64,000 nt of DNA. Origin: Brachynemurus nebulosus. Taxonomy: Eukaryota > Arthropoda > Insecta > Neuroptera > Myrmeleontidae. Positions 13,044-25,629 of the stretch are shown here, piece after piece (the first letter of the stretch is position 1; each line of letters opens with the position of its first letter). Location of the stretch: the NCBI GenBank assembly GCA_035578155.1, contig JAPWDM010000045.1:611001-675000 (forward strand), in the 5' to 3' direction. A program made the translations under genes and the position numbers. A model generated the notes under the pieces. That model was given only the letters and a program-made list of their open reading frames with translations, searched no databases and was not told the origin of the DNA.

Positions 13044-13889
13044 TTGGGTTGTTGCAAATTGAATATCAGATGGTTGTTTACTACTGCTAATTCATATCAG
13101 TCGAATATTTCTATATGGCAATATAATACTTTGCATTCTCTTTGTAATAAGACTAAGACGGATAAACAGTTCATACGGAAAAAGAATCAACATGAACTTA
13201 TCAAACTCGGGCAGAAAACAATTAAAACAATTAGAAATATAAACATTGAATTCAGAGAATATAGATCGCCAAAGAACAGTACGGTAATGTTTCTAGAACT
13301 TACGTGCTGGAAAAATCGATTCAGTCCCTAATAAAGAAAGCTACAATGATTATTAACACTTTCAGTCCCACGGCTTCGGCATCCGAAACCAAACAAAACA
13401 TCCCCAGAGGCCGACCGCGATCAATGATTAATTGATTAGTTGGTTACGCATTATGTGTGCGATGTTTACCGTCATTCATCACACGGATGTGTTCCTACTC
13501 ACATAATATGTACATAAATACATACCAACACAAACTACTCTTTTGGTTTCTATGCTTTCTATGTATAAAAAATTTTAAGATAAACAAAAAATACATAAAA
13601 AATATAATTTATGTTTTTAAATAAAATTGATTTGAATGTCAGTGCTTATGTAGTATGTACGTATGTTTACAGTTTTACACATACATGTTGAACTGTGTTG
13701 AATCTATTCAGTGTTTGAATTATTTTATGTATTTTTTTTTCTTTTTTAAATATTGCCGGCTTCTGGGGAAGTTTACTATGAAAGTGCTCGGGCCTCATAG
13801 TGTTAATATGCAGAAATATTAGACCGATCATCAATATGGGTGACTAGAATAGTAGACAATCATTTGATATTTCATTTGCAACAACCTAA
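13044..13889. mobile_element. Mariner-like non-autonomous element, interrupted
   Basis: The ends are TTGGGTTGTTGCAAATTGAA and, inverted, TTAGGTTGTTGCAAATGAAA, and the match continues over about 28 bases. TTRGGTTG is typical of mariner termini. Without the inner insertion at 13357-13802 and its duplicated TTAA, the original element would be about 400 bp. The interior ORF (13044-13331) starts within the left terminus and shows no DDE-domain motif I can recognise. The flanking TA dinucleotide is not cleanly preserved. Confidence 0.72.
13357..13802. mobile_element. piggyBac-type (TTAA) element nested in the mariner-like element
   Basis: TTAA stands at 13353-13356 and 13803-13806. The inner ends are CACTTTCAGTCCC and, inverted, CACTATGAGGCCC. 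A TTAA duplication with a short CAC-starting inverted repeat is piggyBac-like. The 446-bp interior is non-coding, with scattered GC-rich patches near both ends. Its position inside the mariner-like copy shows that it inserted later. Confidence 0.7.
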
Positions 13890-16370
13890 TAAAAATCTGC
13901 CTAAACCGTCTGCTTTTCTTTTTTGTAATTATTAGATTCATGGATATTCTTATCGGAACAAAAAATTAAGTACTATTCTATCGCATGAAATATTTTATTA
14001 ACTGTAATTACATACTTATGGTTCATTTCACTTAAATTTAACCATGCTTCATCACATTGAATTTAAATAATTTCCGTTTCCTTGGCTTTATCTCTTTCAT
14101 TATTGCATTTACGTAAATTTTACATTTGCAGTTTGTTTTTAGAAAAGAATAGAAGATTTATTTGTTTCGAATATAACAATTATTTAATTTTTTAACGATA
14201 ACTCATGATCAGTTGTATCTGAAATGAGGTATACATAAGTAATATACCGATAAATTTTGTCTAACATTGTTCAGTCATAATTTTTGTGTGGAGACTTACG
14301 CCGACGAATATATTAACAAAATTTATAAAAGGCGCTTATAAAGAATAAATAAACATGTCAAAACTGGTTATAATAGCGGTAAAATATAAAACAAAAATTT
14401 AATCGTTAAATTAAAATTTATATACTTTTCGAACAATTATAATACAAATTTTAAAACAATAAATAATATTAAATTATGAAAAATTATACTTTTCGCGTAA
14501 TATACACTATTTGATATTCCATTTAGCTTTTGTGAAATGAAAACAAGAAATCGTATGATCGAAAACACATAAATCAAATCGATATATACATTTGAAATTT
14601 AAAAGTAATTTATACCTTTATATTATTTCATGTTTCAAAAACAAAAACGCCAAAATCATAATAATTAGTATCTAATATGACTTAATAATTTATAGTTTAT
14701 TACTTATCGACCAAAATGAGAATACTCACTAATATTTGTTCCCGTAAAATCAGTTTCATTTGGGAAAAAATTTTTAAAAATAAACATACTTATAAAAAAA
14801 ATAATGCAAATGGCTTTGGTATTGCTTTAAGTAAAGTGTAGCGTCAAAGTTCGTTTTTCTTTAAGGAATATAAATTTTATCAATTTTATGGACGGAATTA
14901 GAAAAAATTAATGTAAAAACCCTGAGAGATATAAAAATTTTGCGTTCATTTTATTAAATTATTAGCTTTTTTGTTACGTTACTTCAGTCGTAATGAAATG
15001 ATAACCACTAAAATTTGATATTTTGTGGAAATCATTCATTTTCTGTTTTATGCATGTAAAAAAAATTAAAGCTAAATAAAAAAACAAAAAACAAAAATAT
15101 TCTACCGAGCTACTCTACTCAAGAGAAAATATACAACCAATGACAAAATAACAGGATAAATTATGATTAATTTTTTTTTAATATTAATAAATTTTATTGC
15201 TTTAAACGACTAGCAAATATTTTTATATTCTAAAATAATTAAATATGATAGAATAAAATATGTTAGAAGAAAATATCGAAAACTTTTTATATTAAAAATT
15301 AATAAATTGCTTTAAGTGTCTTAGCACTTAACCTATATTATGTAATTTTATTTTATAGGTATAAAACCACTTTATGGAAACGCGAAATTAGAACAAAAAT
15401 TTTCTGTAATATTTGTAGCTATAAGACTGGCAACAAATCAGTAAAATCAAAACACATTAAATCAACAGCAAAAAATCAGTTACTAGAAAAAGAGCTAAAA
15501 GAATTTGTATACTAGTGTTTACAGTGTGAATCTGAATGAAGTGATTTTTCGAAGGACCATTTTATCTTTTTCTTGTAGACTGTTTTGGATTGTTAATTTA
15601 AATGATCTACTTTAAGTAGTTTATTTAGTAGTTCGATCTGTTGGTAGTTTTAAATAATTTAATTCTTAATTGTGTGTTAAATGTTTCTATAAGTAGAGCT
15701 GGTGATAATTATTCGTTGCTGTGTTAATATTTCAAAATTTAATCAATATTATCATAAAAGAAATAACTAAACTACTTGCATTTATTCGCAGTCGCTCACG
15801 ACAGTTGCATTCCCTCTTTATTTTTTTTTTCGCTACATCTTTATTGCAGGATAATTTGCACAACTGCTCTAATTTACTTCCATTTATCCCTGAGGAAATT
15901 CCTTCAATTCCATTCACATTTAGAAATTCACTAAGATCTGATTGTTTATCTTAATTTTTAGCCTCAATTCAATTCTGTTCTATATTTATTGTATAGAAAA
16001 ATTAAGATAATTCTGGACTAGTTTTTTCTAGAAAATTTACAAAGTATGAACGACAATTTCCGTTAGTTTAAAGCACAATCAGTGATAAAGGCAGAGTCGA
16101 TTTGCTCTTCAGAAATCTCTGAGTACTTTTCATATGGAGGCGATCAAATTTGAAAAAAGAAATGTATATTACCAACATTTAGAAAATAATTGTATTTTGT
16201 TTAACAACACTACCAAAGTTAAGAAAAAAAACTGTCGTCACTACGAAATTTCACAGTTTCAATTTTATTTAAAATTTACATCATTTTTACTTAAAATATC
16301 AAATTAGACCTTTTTATCAAGTTCAGTGCAATACATCCACATTATTTGGAATAATTAATGAAGTTTTAAG
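13890..16370. other. AT-rich non-coding DNA, nothing recognised
   Basis: Long A/T-rich sequence without supported features. Two overlapping ORFs around 15721-15954 lie on opposite strands and have no domain-like pattern. Confidence 0.5.
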
Positions 16371-16554
16371 GATTTTTCAATGTCCCGTGGACGTCCCACA
16401 GGACACAAATGGTTCAATTGCCTACTTCCAATGGCAGAAACTCTCACGAAAAAAAATTGTTGCCATTATGCTCGCCAAATTTACAAAAAAGAAAAAAATG
16501 CAATAGACTAGTCTGTTGTAAGTACAAAACAAACCCAAGAAGATTTTATAATTT

Positions 16555-16646
16555 CGTCTGGTTTTGTTACAATTTCAGTTGTGAAGGCTCCCACATGGTG
16601 GGGCCCCTGACACGTGCCCAAAATGTCCTTATGTAAATTCGGTTCT
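16555..16646. mobile_element. End fragment of a hAT-type MITE
   Basis: The right portion, ending CCTTATGTAAATTCGGTTCTG, closely resembles the right end of the complete element at 12525-12779 (CTTATGTAAATCCGGCTCTG), including the GTGGGGCCCC/GTGCCC stretch before it. The matching left end is not recognisable, so the copy is truncated or badly eroded. Confidence 0.55.
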
Positions 16647-16649
16647 GGA

Positions 16650-18640
16650 TAAAAGTGATAATTTGTAGATCAGAAGTAAATCTTTACATAAAATTTAGAT
16701 TAATATTAAAGTAACTAAATTAAGGATTCTGAAATGTTAAAATGTTAACTCGGAAAAGGAAATAAAAGTACTATCAGAATAAGAAAACAAAAATGCAAAA
16801 AGTTATTTGCATCTTTCGAAAAACAGTAGTGTAACTTAAAGTGATAGTTTGGCTGTGTATTACCTACTTTTCAAACAACTTGTATTGTTGTCTATAATTC
16901 AATATGACATTTAATTAATTGATTTATGAATGATGAATTAAAATTTAATTTATAATGAAAATTTATAAAAACAAAAGCATTTAAAAACACATCATCACAG
17001 TATCTATTACAAAAATATGTATGTGTACAATTAGGGGACATGACAAAAAAAAAAATTAGCTACACACAGCAACTCTTTCGTTCTTTTCATATTGTTACGG
17101 TCCTCATAATTTATTTTTCAATTAAATTTGTATAGTCTGCTAAATAAACATTAATGTCGGTGCCACTACATTACCGAAGTTGTTATGAATAAGAAATTCT
17201 TTCAAATTCAATATATGGAAGTTTTAGTTTTAGGCGTCGATAAATTTCACTTTCTTTTATTAAACTAAATGAAATTAGATAATTAATGTTTAACTTATAA
17301 TTAAAATAATAAAAGAACTGATTGAAAGTACGTTTATTTGTTAACAAAGATTTTTTTTATTAATAATTTTTTTTTTAATGTTTTTGAGTAACTAGATATG
17401 TATATATATATATAATATATCTACTATATGTACGTACTTAAGCAGGTATCGCGGATGTTTTCAACATACTCAACAGAGATGACATTCAATTTTTTTGTAG
17501 GTTATGTAACCTAATTTAATTTTTTGACAATATGGTTTGCTTTTTGTCAATTACTCAAGAATGGTTGTTGATTATGCAATACTATCAAATATCTTAATTG
17601 TATTTTTATTAATTAACAAAATTTTAATAAATTTGTTGTATATAAAATCTAGATGCAGTTGCTACAGGTAATAACAATTAAAGCTGTAATTCTGTATAAG
17701 CGGCTTTTTGTACACTCGGTAATATTCTTTGACAACGTACATAATATATTTCGTCTAGTCAAGATTAGCTATAGCTGGAATATTATTGATAATAGTAATA
17801 AAAAAAAAAATAGATTTATTACAAACTGTTCTTTCTTTTAAATTCGGCTTTCATGTATCATTGGACACACATATTTTAACCAGGAAAAAATATTTTATGT
17901 ACAATCGCAAGAGCGCACCTGTTAATATTGTATGAATGGCAACTACTGAGAGTGTGAATAACAAACACTGTTTGGTTAATTTTTCTCTGCTTTTAACGAT
18001 GAAGCATGTACAAAGATAAAAGATAAAACAAACAAAAAATCTAGTCTGTTAGTCTAGTTTTAAACCGAAAAATGTTTTTTTTACTTAATTATTGGGTTGT
18101 CCCATAAGTCCTTGCCAGTCAAAACAAATAGAATACTTAATATCGTACTAATTTATACCCTCATCATAAAATATACGTGTCCTTACTAACAGGATCTAGA
18201 ATTTTTTCTGGTGCACTTCGGTTCAAATACGACAAAATTCTTATTTTTGACATTTAAAAGTTTTCGTACAGTTTAGATCTACTTGTATATGATGTAAACT
18301 GAAAACGCACAGATTGTGTCGAAAACTTCACTCGTATATTCCTCAAACGTTCCCGGGGAAATCCGGAAAAGTGCGGCTGGATGACGGTCCTACGTGTTCA
18401 TGATTATTAATATGAAAATTTACCTATACAAGCCAAGCGCTTTTCAGACAGTATCCTAGGTTGCGGTTAATAGCAAGTTCAGCGAATATCACATGTACAC
18501 TATTCTATGATAATAATTAGTTTGATAAACGAAGAGGAAATTCTAATATTCTTTCCTAAAGTGTCCTAAATCTAGATATGAGAAAATATTTCAAATATAC
18601 ATATTTTGCGTTAATTATCTGAATGCGTCGTGTTTGAATC
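16650..18640. other. AT-rich non-coding DNA with one mariner-like motif
   Basis: Nothing coding is recognised. TTGGGTTGTCCCATAAGTCC at 18092-18111 looks like a mariner terminal repeat, but no partner end was found, so no element is called. Confidence 0.45.
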
Positions 18641-18649
18641 ACCTTGTAA

Positions 18650-19095
18650 CTTTCATTTAGTTATGATGCAATTGATTTGATTTAACTTGAAAAATGGGCC
18701 CATGATCGACATAACTCTCTTTGGGAAACATGTATTGGAGCTAAATAGGCTTATGATTTTATAAATAGCTCGGAAGAGTGTATTGGTCGCTTGAAAGGGG
18801 ACAGTTTCGTAAGGTGATTGATCACCTGACAGGCCACAATACACTTAGACGGAATTTAGAGATACTGGGCTTATATAAAAGACACAAACTGTAGCAAATG
18901 TGGAGGAGGAAGAATCCTCTTACCATATCTTTTGCAGCTGTGACGCCTTGTCGAGGTCAAAATGCAGTACCTGCTTTTTTTTATTAAAAAACGTGAATTA
19001 TACTGAACTTCACCCGTGGTTTAAGGGGCACAAAAGGTCCAATAAAGTGGCGGACATGTGGCGAACCCCTACAGGGTTCACATCAACCCTTTGCT
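18650..19095 (+). pseudogene. Broken 3' end of a non-LTR retrotransposon ORF2
   Basis: Reading the plus strand in three frames in turn gives LTGHNTLRRNLEILGL (from 18826), then NCSKCGG (from 18887), then EEEESSYHIFCSCDALSRS (from 18904). This is the familiar C-terminal pattern of jockey/R1-type LINE ORF2 proteins: an LTGH motif near the end of the RNase H region, a CxxC pair, an acidic run, and a HxxCxC zinc-knuckle-like motif. At least two frameshifts separate the three pieces, so it is dead. Reverse transcriptase and endonuclease regions are absent, as expected for a 5'-truncated copy. The clade cannot be fixed from this remnant. Confidence 0.72.
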
Positions 19096-19159
19096 CAATC
19101 ATCCATTTGTTACCAAGAATACCGAAAAAAAATTTTACAGCACTGCGTTAACTAGCGAA

Positions 19160-20460
19160 CTTCAGCTGATATAAATTGCTTATAGCGTCACTTGGTGTTA
19201 TCTTATATTGTCAGCTTATTGCTTATAGCGTCACTAGAAGTTCCTCATTTTGCAGCTTTTATTATCTACAATATAGCTATAAGTTTTTAAATTATTTCAT
19301 ATAAATAATTAATTTAAGGAATACCGATTATAAATAAATATATTAGGTATATAATTTGCTTGTTTATTTCTGACGTCACACATAAATAAGAAAAAAACGG
19401 AATCAAAGTTTAAACGTCAATTTATTTTATATAAATTTTTATATAGTTTCATTACTGTACGAAGTGGTATAATTTAACCTGCCTTCTGTTACGAAAAAAA
19501 TGATCGCAGTGCAATTTAAATAAAATCTGCATTATTTTACGTATGGATACCAACATTTTATTTAATATCATTATATTGTTGAAACGTACACATAAAAATT
19601 TACAATTTACTTAATTAGAGAAAATAAAGTCTGTATGCAATTAATCAGCTTTTTGACACTAATTACAATTGATATTATCAAAACCAACAGAATACAAATA
19701 TATTTTATCACTTCAATTTTCCACGAAAATGTAAAATTTATGCGCAAACAAATCTGATTAACAGCAGTTGATTTAATGTTTTTAAAATTTATATTTTTAC
19801 TAATTCCAATCAACATTTATTAAATATCGAATGCTCACTGCAAAAATAATATTTTGTATACCTTTTAAGCTTTACACTTCTATTTTTAATTTAAAATAAA
19901 AAAATTGGCAATTGAATTATTTTGATAATCGAGAAAAAATGTTGTGGTTTTTTCACTTTTTACGGTTTGTCATATTAAAAATTTTCGATATTTTCTATCA
20001 TACTGGCATCATTGTTCAATACATTATGTATAATTATTTCAAATTCATCCTGTATTTTGTCATAATCATTTAATACATTTGTTTTAACTAGATAGATCTA
20101 TATATAAAACGCTCACGAACTTTACCATGCAAACCGAATCAAATATGTATAAATTTTATAATGACCTCTATTAAAACGATTTCATATTAAAGCTGTTACC
20201 GTAATTTGACTATAATTTATTTAATAATGCAAACTACTTATACGATCGTGTTCAAAACCAAAAAATTTACAATTAAATTGAAAATTAAAGGAAATCGTCG
20301 CGCCTTCAATTTTCCTGTATTTGGAAAATGAACACTTCTATAATAATAATTAAGTACTTGGTCTGTCAACTAATAATAAATTACTCGAGAGGTTTTTACA
20401 ACAACTTTTATACATATTTTCCTGTTTCAAAATAAATGCAACATAAAAAGATTGAATGAT
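19160..20460. other. Non-coding DNA after the SRF exon donor
   Basis: AT-rich sequence lying immediately downstream (minus strand) of the SRF exon, presumably intron. GCTTATAGCGTCACT occurs twice at about 19178 and 19220, a short local direct repeat. No further SRF exon was recognised. Confidence 0.5.
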
Positions 20461-20462
20461 TT

Positions 20463-20464
20463 AC
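20463..20464 (-). other. Putative 5' splice donor of the SRF exon
   Basis: On the minus strand the sequence is CACAACG/GTAAATCA, an acceptable GT donor with GTAA. Without splicing, the same frame would add Arg and stop at TAA (20461-20463), one codon further on. The exon could therefore also be read as terminal in an intron-retained transcript. Splicing is favoured because SRF proteins normally continue past this point. Confidence 0.6.
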
Positions 20465-21009
20465 CGTTGTGGGTGCGAATGTGACATGTGCGGGGCGTGA
20501 TGATGATGATGGGGTGAGGGATGTTGTACGTGATGGGGATGGTACGCATGCTGTGCGTGATGAGGCGGCGGCAACGGACTTGAACATTGGCCGTACGTGC
20601 CAGCGGGGCTCAGTCCTTGTAAATGATGGCCACTGGCCGCGGCCGCTACAGCTGCCGCCTGTTCGGCTAAATGAGCCCCGTAATGGCCGCCGGCCGATGA
20701 GGTCGCAACGCCGCCGCCTCCCATGCCACTACCATACACTAGTTGTCTTACTTTGGTGTCCTCGTCGGAAATGTTGTATGTTAATTCCGTCTCCTCGAAT
20801 CCGGTCGCTGACATGCGTTGATCGGCACCGGATGGTCCAGGCGTGCCAGCCGGATCCGGTGAGTTTAGACAGGTTTGTATTAACGCCTTCCCCGCCTCTG
20901 ATGTAATCATTGGCTGCAACTTTCGCGTTGCAAATGTATACACATGACCAGTCTCTGAAGCTACCAGTAACATCACTTGTGTCCCCGTTAGCGTTGATAA
21001 CTCGTATGC
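20465..21009 (-). CDS. bs: Serum response factor (blistered) orthologue, internal exon
   Basis: SRF is a nuclear MADS-box transcription factor that binds CArG boxes as a dimer and recruits partners such as myocardin-family or TCF proteins; in flies it controls tracheal terminal cells and wing intervein fate. The exon opens in phase 0 with AYELSTLTGTQVMLLVASET, the second half of the MADS domain, and continues GHVYTFATRKLQPMI and ALIQTCLNSPD, the SAM region that completes the dimer and partner surface. DQRMSATGFEETELTYN and DEDTKVRQLVY follow and match insect SRF. From about residue 100 it turns into Gly, Ala and then His/Pro-rich sequence, ending HHHHHAPHMSHSHPQ. The upstream MADS half (with the DNA-contacting KTGIMKK) must lie on another exon, not seen here. 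Length is 545 nt, ending in phase 2. An ATG inside TQVM is not the start. Identity is certain at family level; the symbol is by orthology. Confidence 0.96.
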
Positions 21010-21011
21010 CT
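21010..21011 (-). other. 3' splice acceptor of the SRF exon
   Basis: On the minus strand a T-rich tract (21012-21035) runs into TTTAATTTCAG and then the codon GCA for the Ala of AYELS. This exactly matches the conserved protein junction after KTGIMKK, so the acceptor is well supported. Confidence 0.9.
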
Positions 21012-21035
21012 GAAATTAAATTTAAAAAAAAAAAA

Positions 21036-21900
21036 AATTAATATTTAAAATCGTAAAACATTTAGATATAATCTTATCATTAACTAAAACGTGTCCATTA
21101 AAAAATAATTCGCCAAGTGCAGGCTGTAATTCCGCAAATAGTGTTCCGCACAATCAGTTGTTATTATGAATTTGGTGTAATAGCATATATACATGGTGTT
21201 AATGAATAAGTGCGAAAGATTTTAATGGGTGATTGCTGAGGTCTTTTTATGTAAAGAAGTTCATATAAACCCATGTCAAAAAATGCTTAGTTTTCAAGAT
21301 ACAGAGTGTTCAGTTTCTCTAACACCCTGTATATGAGGGTAAGCAAAATATTTTTACTAATGAATAAATTTTATTACTGAAATAAATTCTAATTCTCGAT
21401 TTCAAAACTTTTGAATCGAATTCAAAAATTGTGAGTCTGCTTAAAACCATACGATCGAGGTGAATCTATGGCGCTCTACCGATCCCAAATGATATAAATA
21501 TATTCTACGGATAAGGTTTTATTGAACGAGTCACGGTTATAGACGTAGGTACGTGCGAAGCTAATTACAAAAATTCGGAATACAAATAATAATTAATTGT
21601 ACTTTCAAACCGAATTCAAGATTAAATGCGATCAGGTCAGAATTAAAATTGCATATTTATCTTAGAAGATTAGCTTTAAAATAATACAAAATATATCTGA
21701 TATCGATTAAACGCATATTAAATATGATTTCAATTGTTCCAATTTTAAAATTTATTTTGATTTTTACATATTTGTTGAATTTTAGTAGTCTGAAAAGGAC
21801 AGACTTTAACTGATTGGTAACAGATAACAATGAAAGTAAAATAAAGTTATTTTATCTAATTTTTAGTAGGTAAATAAAAATATTAATTTAATTGTAAAGA
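21036..21900. other. Intronic non-coding DNA, nothing recognised
   Basis: No element ends or coding pattern were seen. It lies directly upstream (minus strand) of the SRF exon. Confidence 0.45.
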
Positions 21901-21959
21901 TTCTCTTAACAGGAGCGCAACAACCGGGGGTCCAAGGGGTCCGACCCCTCCCCCCTAAA

Positions 21960-22111
21960 ATTACTAAAAAAAACTAATTTTTTTCACGAACAAAAACCAT
22001 GTACTGGGCATCGGACGTGTCTAGCTAACGAACTTGTCCAACGGTTTGGGATTTCCAACATTTTCACCAAATTTCGTAAAGTTAGGACATTTCATTCGAG
22101 AGTTATCGTGC

Positions 22112-22205
<94 letters not shown>

Positions 22206-22345
22206 TTTAGTGCATTTTATTTTCGGTTTCTAGAGACCTCAAAACAAAATTCTGGCATTGTCCCGAGCTCAAGTCGCGTCATGACAGTGGCTGTAATAGC
22301 TGAACTCCATTCTGGAAATTCACTAATACGAGATTTCTCAACACT
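21960..22345 (+). mobile_element. Unclassified repeat carrying (CA)n(TA)n, copy A
   Basis: The left flank (around ACTGGGCATCGGACGTGTCTA and GAGAGTTATCGTG) and right flank (TAAATTTTAGTG, GACCTCAAAACA, GCTGTAATAGCTGAA) match the reverse complement of 26525-26890 on both sides of that copy's TA array. The dinucleotide array (CA about 22114-22148, TA about 22149-22202) therefore sits at the same internal site in both copies. No termini or TSD were fixed. It is possibly a Helitron- or foldback-like family with a built-in microsatellite. Confidence 0.7.
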
Positions 22346-22879
22346 GGCATGCTACTGCACGGCTGCTTACTATATAATATACGGAGTTGAATCGAATATA
22401 AGTTTAAGTACCTATATGTAATACGCAATAACATATCAAGAATGTTTTGGATTTAAATCAAAAATAATTTGAACAAATATAAAATATTAATCACTTAAGC
22501 AACGATCAGCTAACCACTAGCGTTCGCGTCACCTTACAACCATTACAAATTTCATTACAGCCAAAGCATTACCGTTTCCATTGTCGATCATTCCAGATTT
22601 CATTAGACTTTTGCATTACAAGTTTCTCACGAAAACTTCTATAATATACTCGTATAGAAGTTTTCACACCAAAAAATTTTTATGCATATAAAAACGAATA
22701 TTTGTCACACGAAAATGACTGATGTTACATTTGTTGTTATTATTGCAAACTGTATAGGTACTTATGTGTTTTTTACAAATTACTTTTGCTCAATTTTTAT
22801 ACATATTCATGTACATATTATGTATAAATTGAATGTATTTGTCGCCAGTGTACAAAATGATATATGTGTAACATTATTA

Positions 22880-23410
22880 TGAATCGAAATCGATAATAAA
22901 TCTGTACATTGATACTGTCTTAAAACTGCCATTGATCATTAAAATGATAATAGATGAAATATATGTAACAACATCTGGCGCGAACACATAATAAATATTT
23001 TATATATCAATATTAATTTTACACTTCATGTCATATTGTTTGTGTATATGTTTATAAATATCGTGATGTTTCAAATACTTTCAAATAATTGAAACCAACA
23101 CCTTTTGATATTGTATAATTGAAACTTGAAACATTTCAATTAGACAAATAAAATATGTTGAAATGAATAAGTCTATTGTAAATATATTCAAATGTACATT
23201 ATGTATATGTTGGCGGCAAATCGTTGAATCCGTCAGATCATGAAATGGTGGCATTTCATAAGATTCCTAATTAAAGTCATTCAGATTATTCAATTTGACT
23301 AGCGGTTGGCAGGCTATTATCGCTCTTACAGAATTCAAGGATTCAAGAAAAATATACAGGCTGGCCTGCAATCACTAGCGGTGCAAAAGATGGGCGAACT
23401 CTGGCCTCCG
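22880..23410. other. Non-coding DNA, nothing recognised
   Basis: AT-rich with no element ends or coding pattern. Confidence 0.4.
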
Positions 23411-23414
23411 ATTT

Positions 23415-23640
23415 CGAATTAGTCTAGTGATTAGTAACTCCGACTTTTACTTGGTAGGTTGTGAGTTCGACACTAAGTTCGACACATATCCGTGATCCAA
23501 CATTAATCGTTCTGTGGCTGTACACAGTAAATTACATAAGCACTTCACTACCATTAAAACTCTATACTCTACTGTTTTACATAAACAATAACCTTAGCTA
23601 TTGCTTATCTAACTAATAATAATAATAATAGTAATAAAAA
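23415..23640 (+). mobile_element. Possible tRNA-derived SINE of a second family
   Basis: TAGTCTAGTGATTAG near 23424 resembles a pol III A box and GTGAGTTCGACAC near 23461 a B box, at tRNA-like spacing. The unit ends in an (ATA/AAT)n simple tail at about 23620-23640. The body is unlike the SINE at 9373. A short direct echo of the B box (AGTTCGACAC) follows it. No TSD or second copy was found. Confidence 0.5.
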
Positions 23641-24038
23641 ATCCAAAATTTATACAGACTGAAAACAGTTGCAAGTGGTCTGAAAGTGATAAATGATCGC
23701 CACTTTTTTCAAAATAAACATCGTTTTCGGACAGCAACGGCTAAAAGCAGTTTAATATACAAGTTAATAAATTACTGAAAATAGCAAAAAATAAACTGAA
23801 AATATTTATTATAGTAGCTAGGGAGCTGTTGATAATTTCGATTTATGATTTCATCGTCGCTGATAATAATATATTATGTAGTCTACTACTGTGCGAATTA
23901 AAAAAAATCTAGAAGAGAGCTCAGATGGTGCTTTCTTTGAAAATGAATTTTTAAAATGTAAAAAAAGAGCTACCTTAAATGATACCATTGTGTTTGCCAT
24001 TGATATATGTATTGTGTTAAGGGTGATAAGTATATCAT

Positions 24039-25431
24039 AAAGGATCCCTCCGGATAAGATAGATGAATCTGCCTAAGGCCCAACCTGGGTTGGGAGTGCC
24101 ATGGTAGCGTTCGCCTTTGCACATGTATTCCATAGCTGCAATATTAGGTCACGATAGCTTTGCGTTTTCGAGTTGTACCAAAATGTTCAATTTTGGATTT
24201 TTCCCGATTTTCCACTTTCCTTCCCCTAAGTGCATAAGTATTATATATAGGCATGTAGGGTTCTAAGAGCTCCATAAGACAGTGCATGCAGCTCTCCAAA
24301 ACACGATGTTTAGAAGAAGATATTTGCAAAAATTTCTAAATGACCTATAAAAACAAACAAGATGCGACCTTGAATCAAAATGAGATATAGATTTTTGAAA
24401 TCTACGCCTTTGAATTAGTAAATATATGTCTAAAAATATTTGGCAATTTTGAGGTAAACTAGCTTTTTGTTTTTGAGTTGTACTAGGGCAAGTGCTCTGT
24501 AAATGCAAGGAGCTCTAGACACCCGGCTTTATAGTCGTTTTAATGGGTTTATCCAGCCATAGGAAATCACGAAGCTTTCCTGTCATTTTAAATAAAAACA
24601 CGTGTGCTGTGCGTGACAAAATCTCATAACCAGTATTTCCTACTAGAAAGATCTTGTGAGACATCAAAAATTAAAAAAAACACACTCACTAGATCCTCGC
24701 CCTACCTCCTGGACAATGGCATGGCTCGTTAGGTGTGGATAAAGATAAATTGGGGTAAGGAACCTTCAGAAGCATGTGTTCTTAACGAAACTGTTCCCCA
24801 ACTGCGATAAAAAATCAAGGATAACTTGTTTTTAACTTTTCAGTTTACCTTTTTGTGACGGAGGTCATCTTTTTTGATTTATGATATTTTGTGAGACCTT
24901 TCCACACTGATGAAAACACCGGTAATGAGCCTTAATCGCACAGGCTTCCTTTTTTTAAGGGTGAGAGGAAGGCGTCGCCATATTTTATGGCTAAACAAGC
25001 CCACTAAGGCGGCTGCAACACCTAGTGTCATTAGAGCCCCTTGTATTTAAAGCCTTAAATTAGCCTTACTTGGCCCAATTTTGCGAAACATTTTTAAGCA
25101 TATATTTACTAATTCAAAGGCGTAGATTTCAAAAATCGATGTCTCATTTTGGCCCAAGATCGCGTTTTGTTTTGGAGAGCTGAAGGCTCTGTCTCATGAA
25201 GCTCTTAGAACCCTACATGCACATATATAATACTTATGCACTTGGCGGGAAGGAAAGTGGAAAATCGCAAAGTCTAAAATTGAACATTTTGGTACAACTC
25301 GAAAACACAAAGCTACCTTGACTTGATATTGCAGTTATGGAATACACGTGCAATGGCGAACACTACATTGGCACTTCCGACCCAGGTTGTGCCTTAGGCA
25401 GATTCACCTATCTTATCCGGAGGGGTCCTTT
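24039..25431. mobile_element. 1.4-kb foldback-type element
   Basis: About 400 bases at 24039-24455 (starting AAAGGATCCCTCCGGATAAG) recur inverted at 25072-25431 (ending CTTATCCGGAGGGGTCCTTT). The arms are roughly 80-90% alike, with small indels, and surround an unrelated spacer of about 615 bases. The ORFs on the minus strand within the left arm are not conserved in the right arm, so they are not coding. Long inverted arms with a non-coding core suit a Foldback or long-TIR MITE. No TSD was identified. Confidence 0.75.
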
Positions 25432-25629
25432 CTGGAATGTAGACGTCTATATTGCTGCATTTTTTAAAAATTGGGGTGTATACTAGTTCGCTCCCGCGGT
25501 CAGATTTTAATATTATCTTGAAAAAGGGTCGTAGGTTAGTTCGCCCCCGACTTGCTATCTAGTGACAGGTAAAATTAATTACCCAAGTGATGGTGGGGAT
25601 GAGGGGTAGCAGGCAGATAGTAAGATGAA

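Noticed and set aside
18092..18111. Mariner-like terminus TTGGGTTGTCCCATAAGTCC
   Set aside because: No partner end and no transposase remnant were found, so a solo match of this length is not enough for an element call.
20469..20906. 145-residue plus-strand ORF opposite the SRF exon
   Set aside because: It is the antisense of a conserved, spliced SRF exon; GC-rich coding sequence commonly opens an antisense frame.
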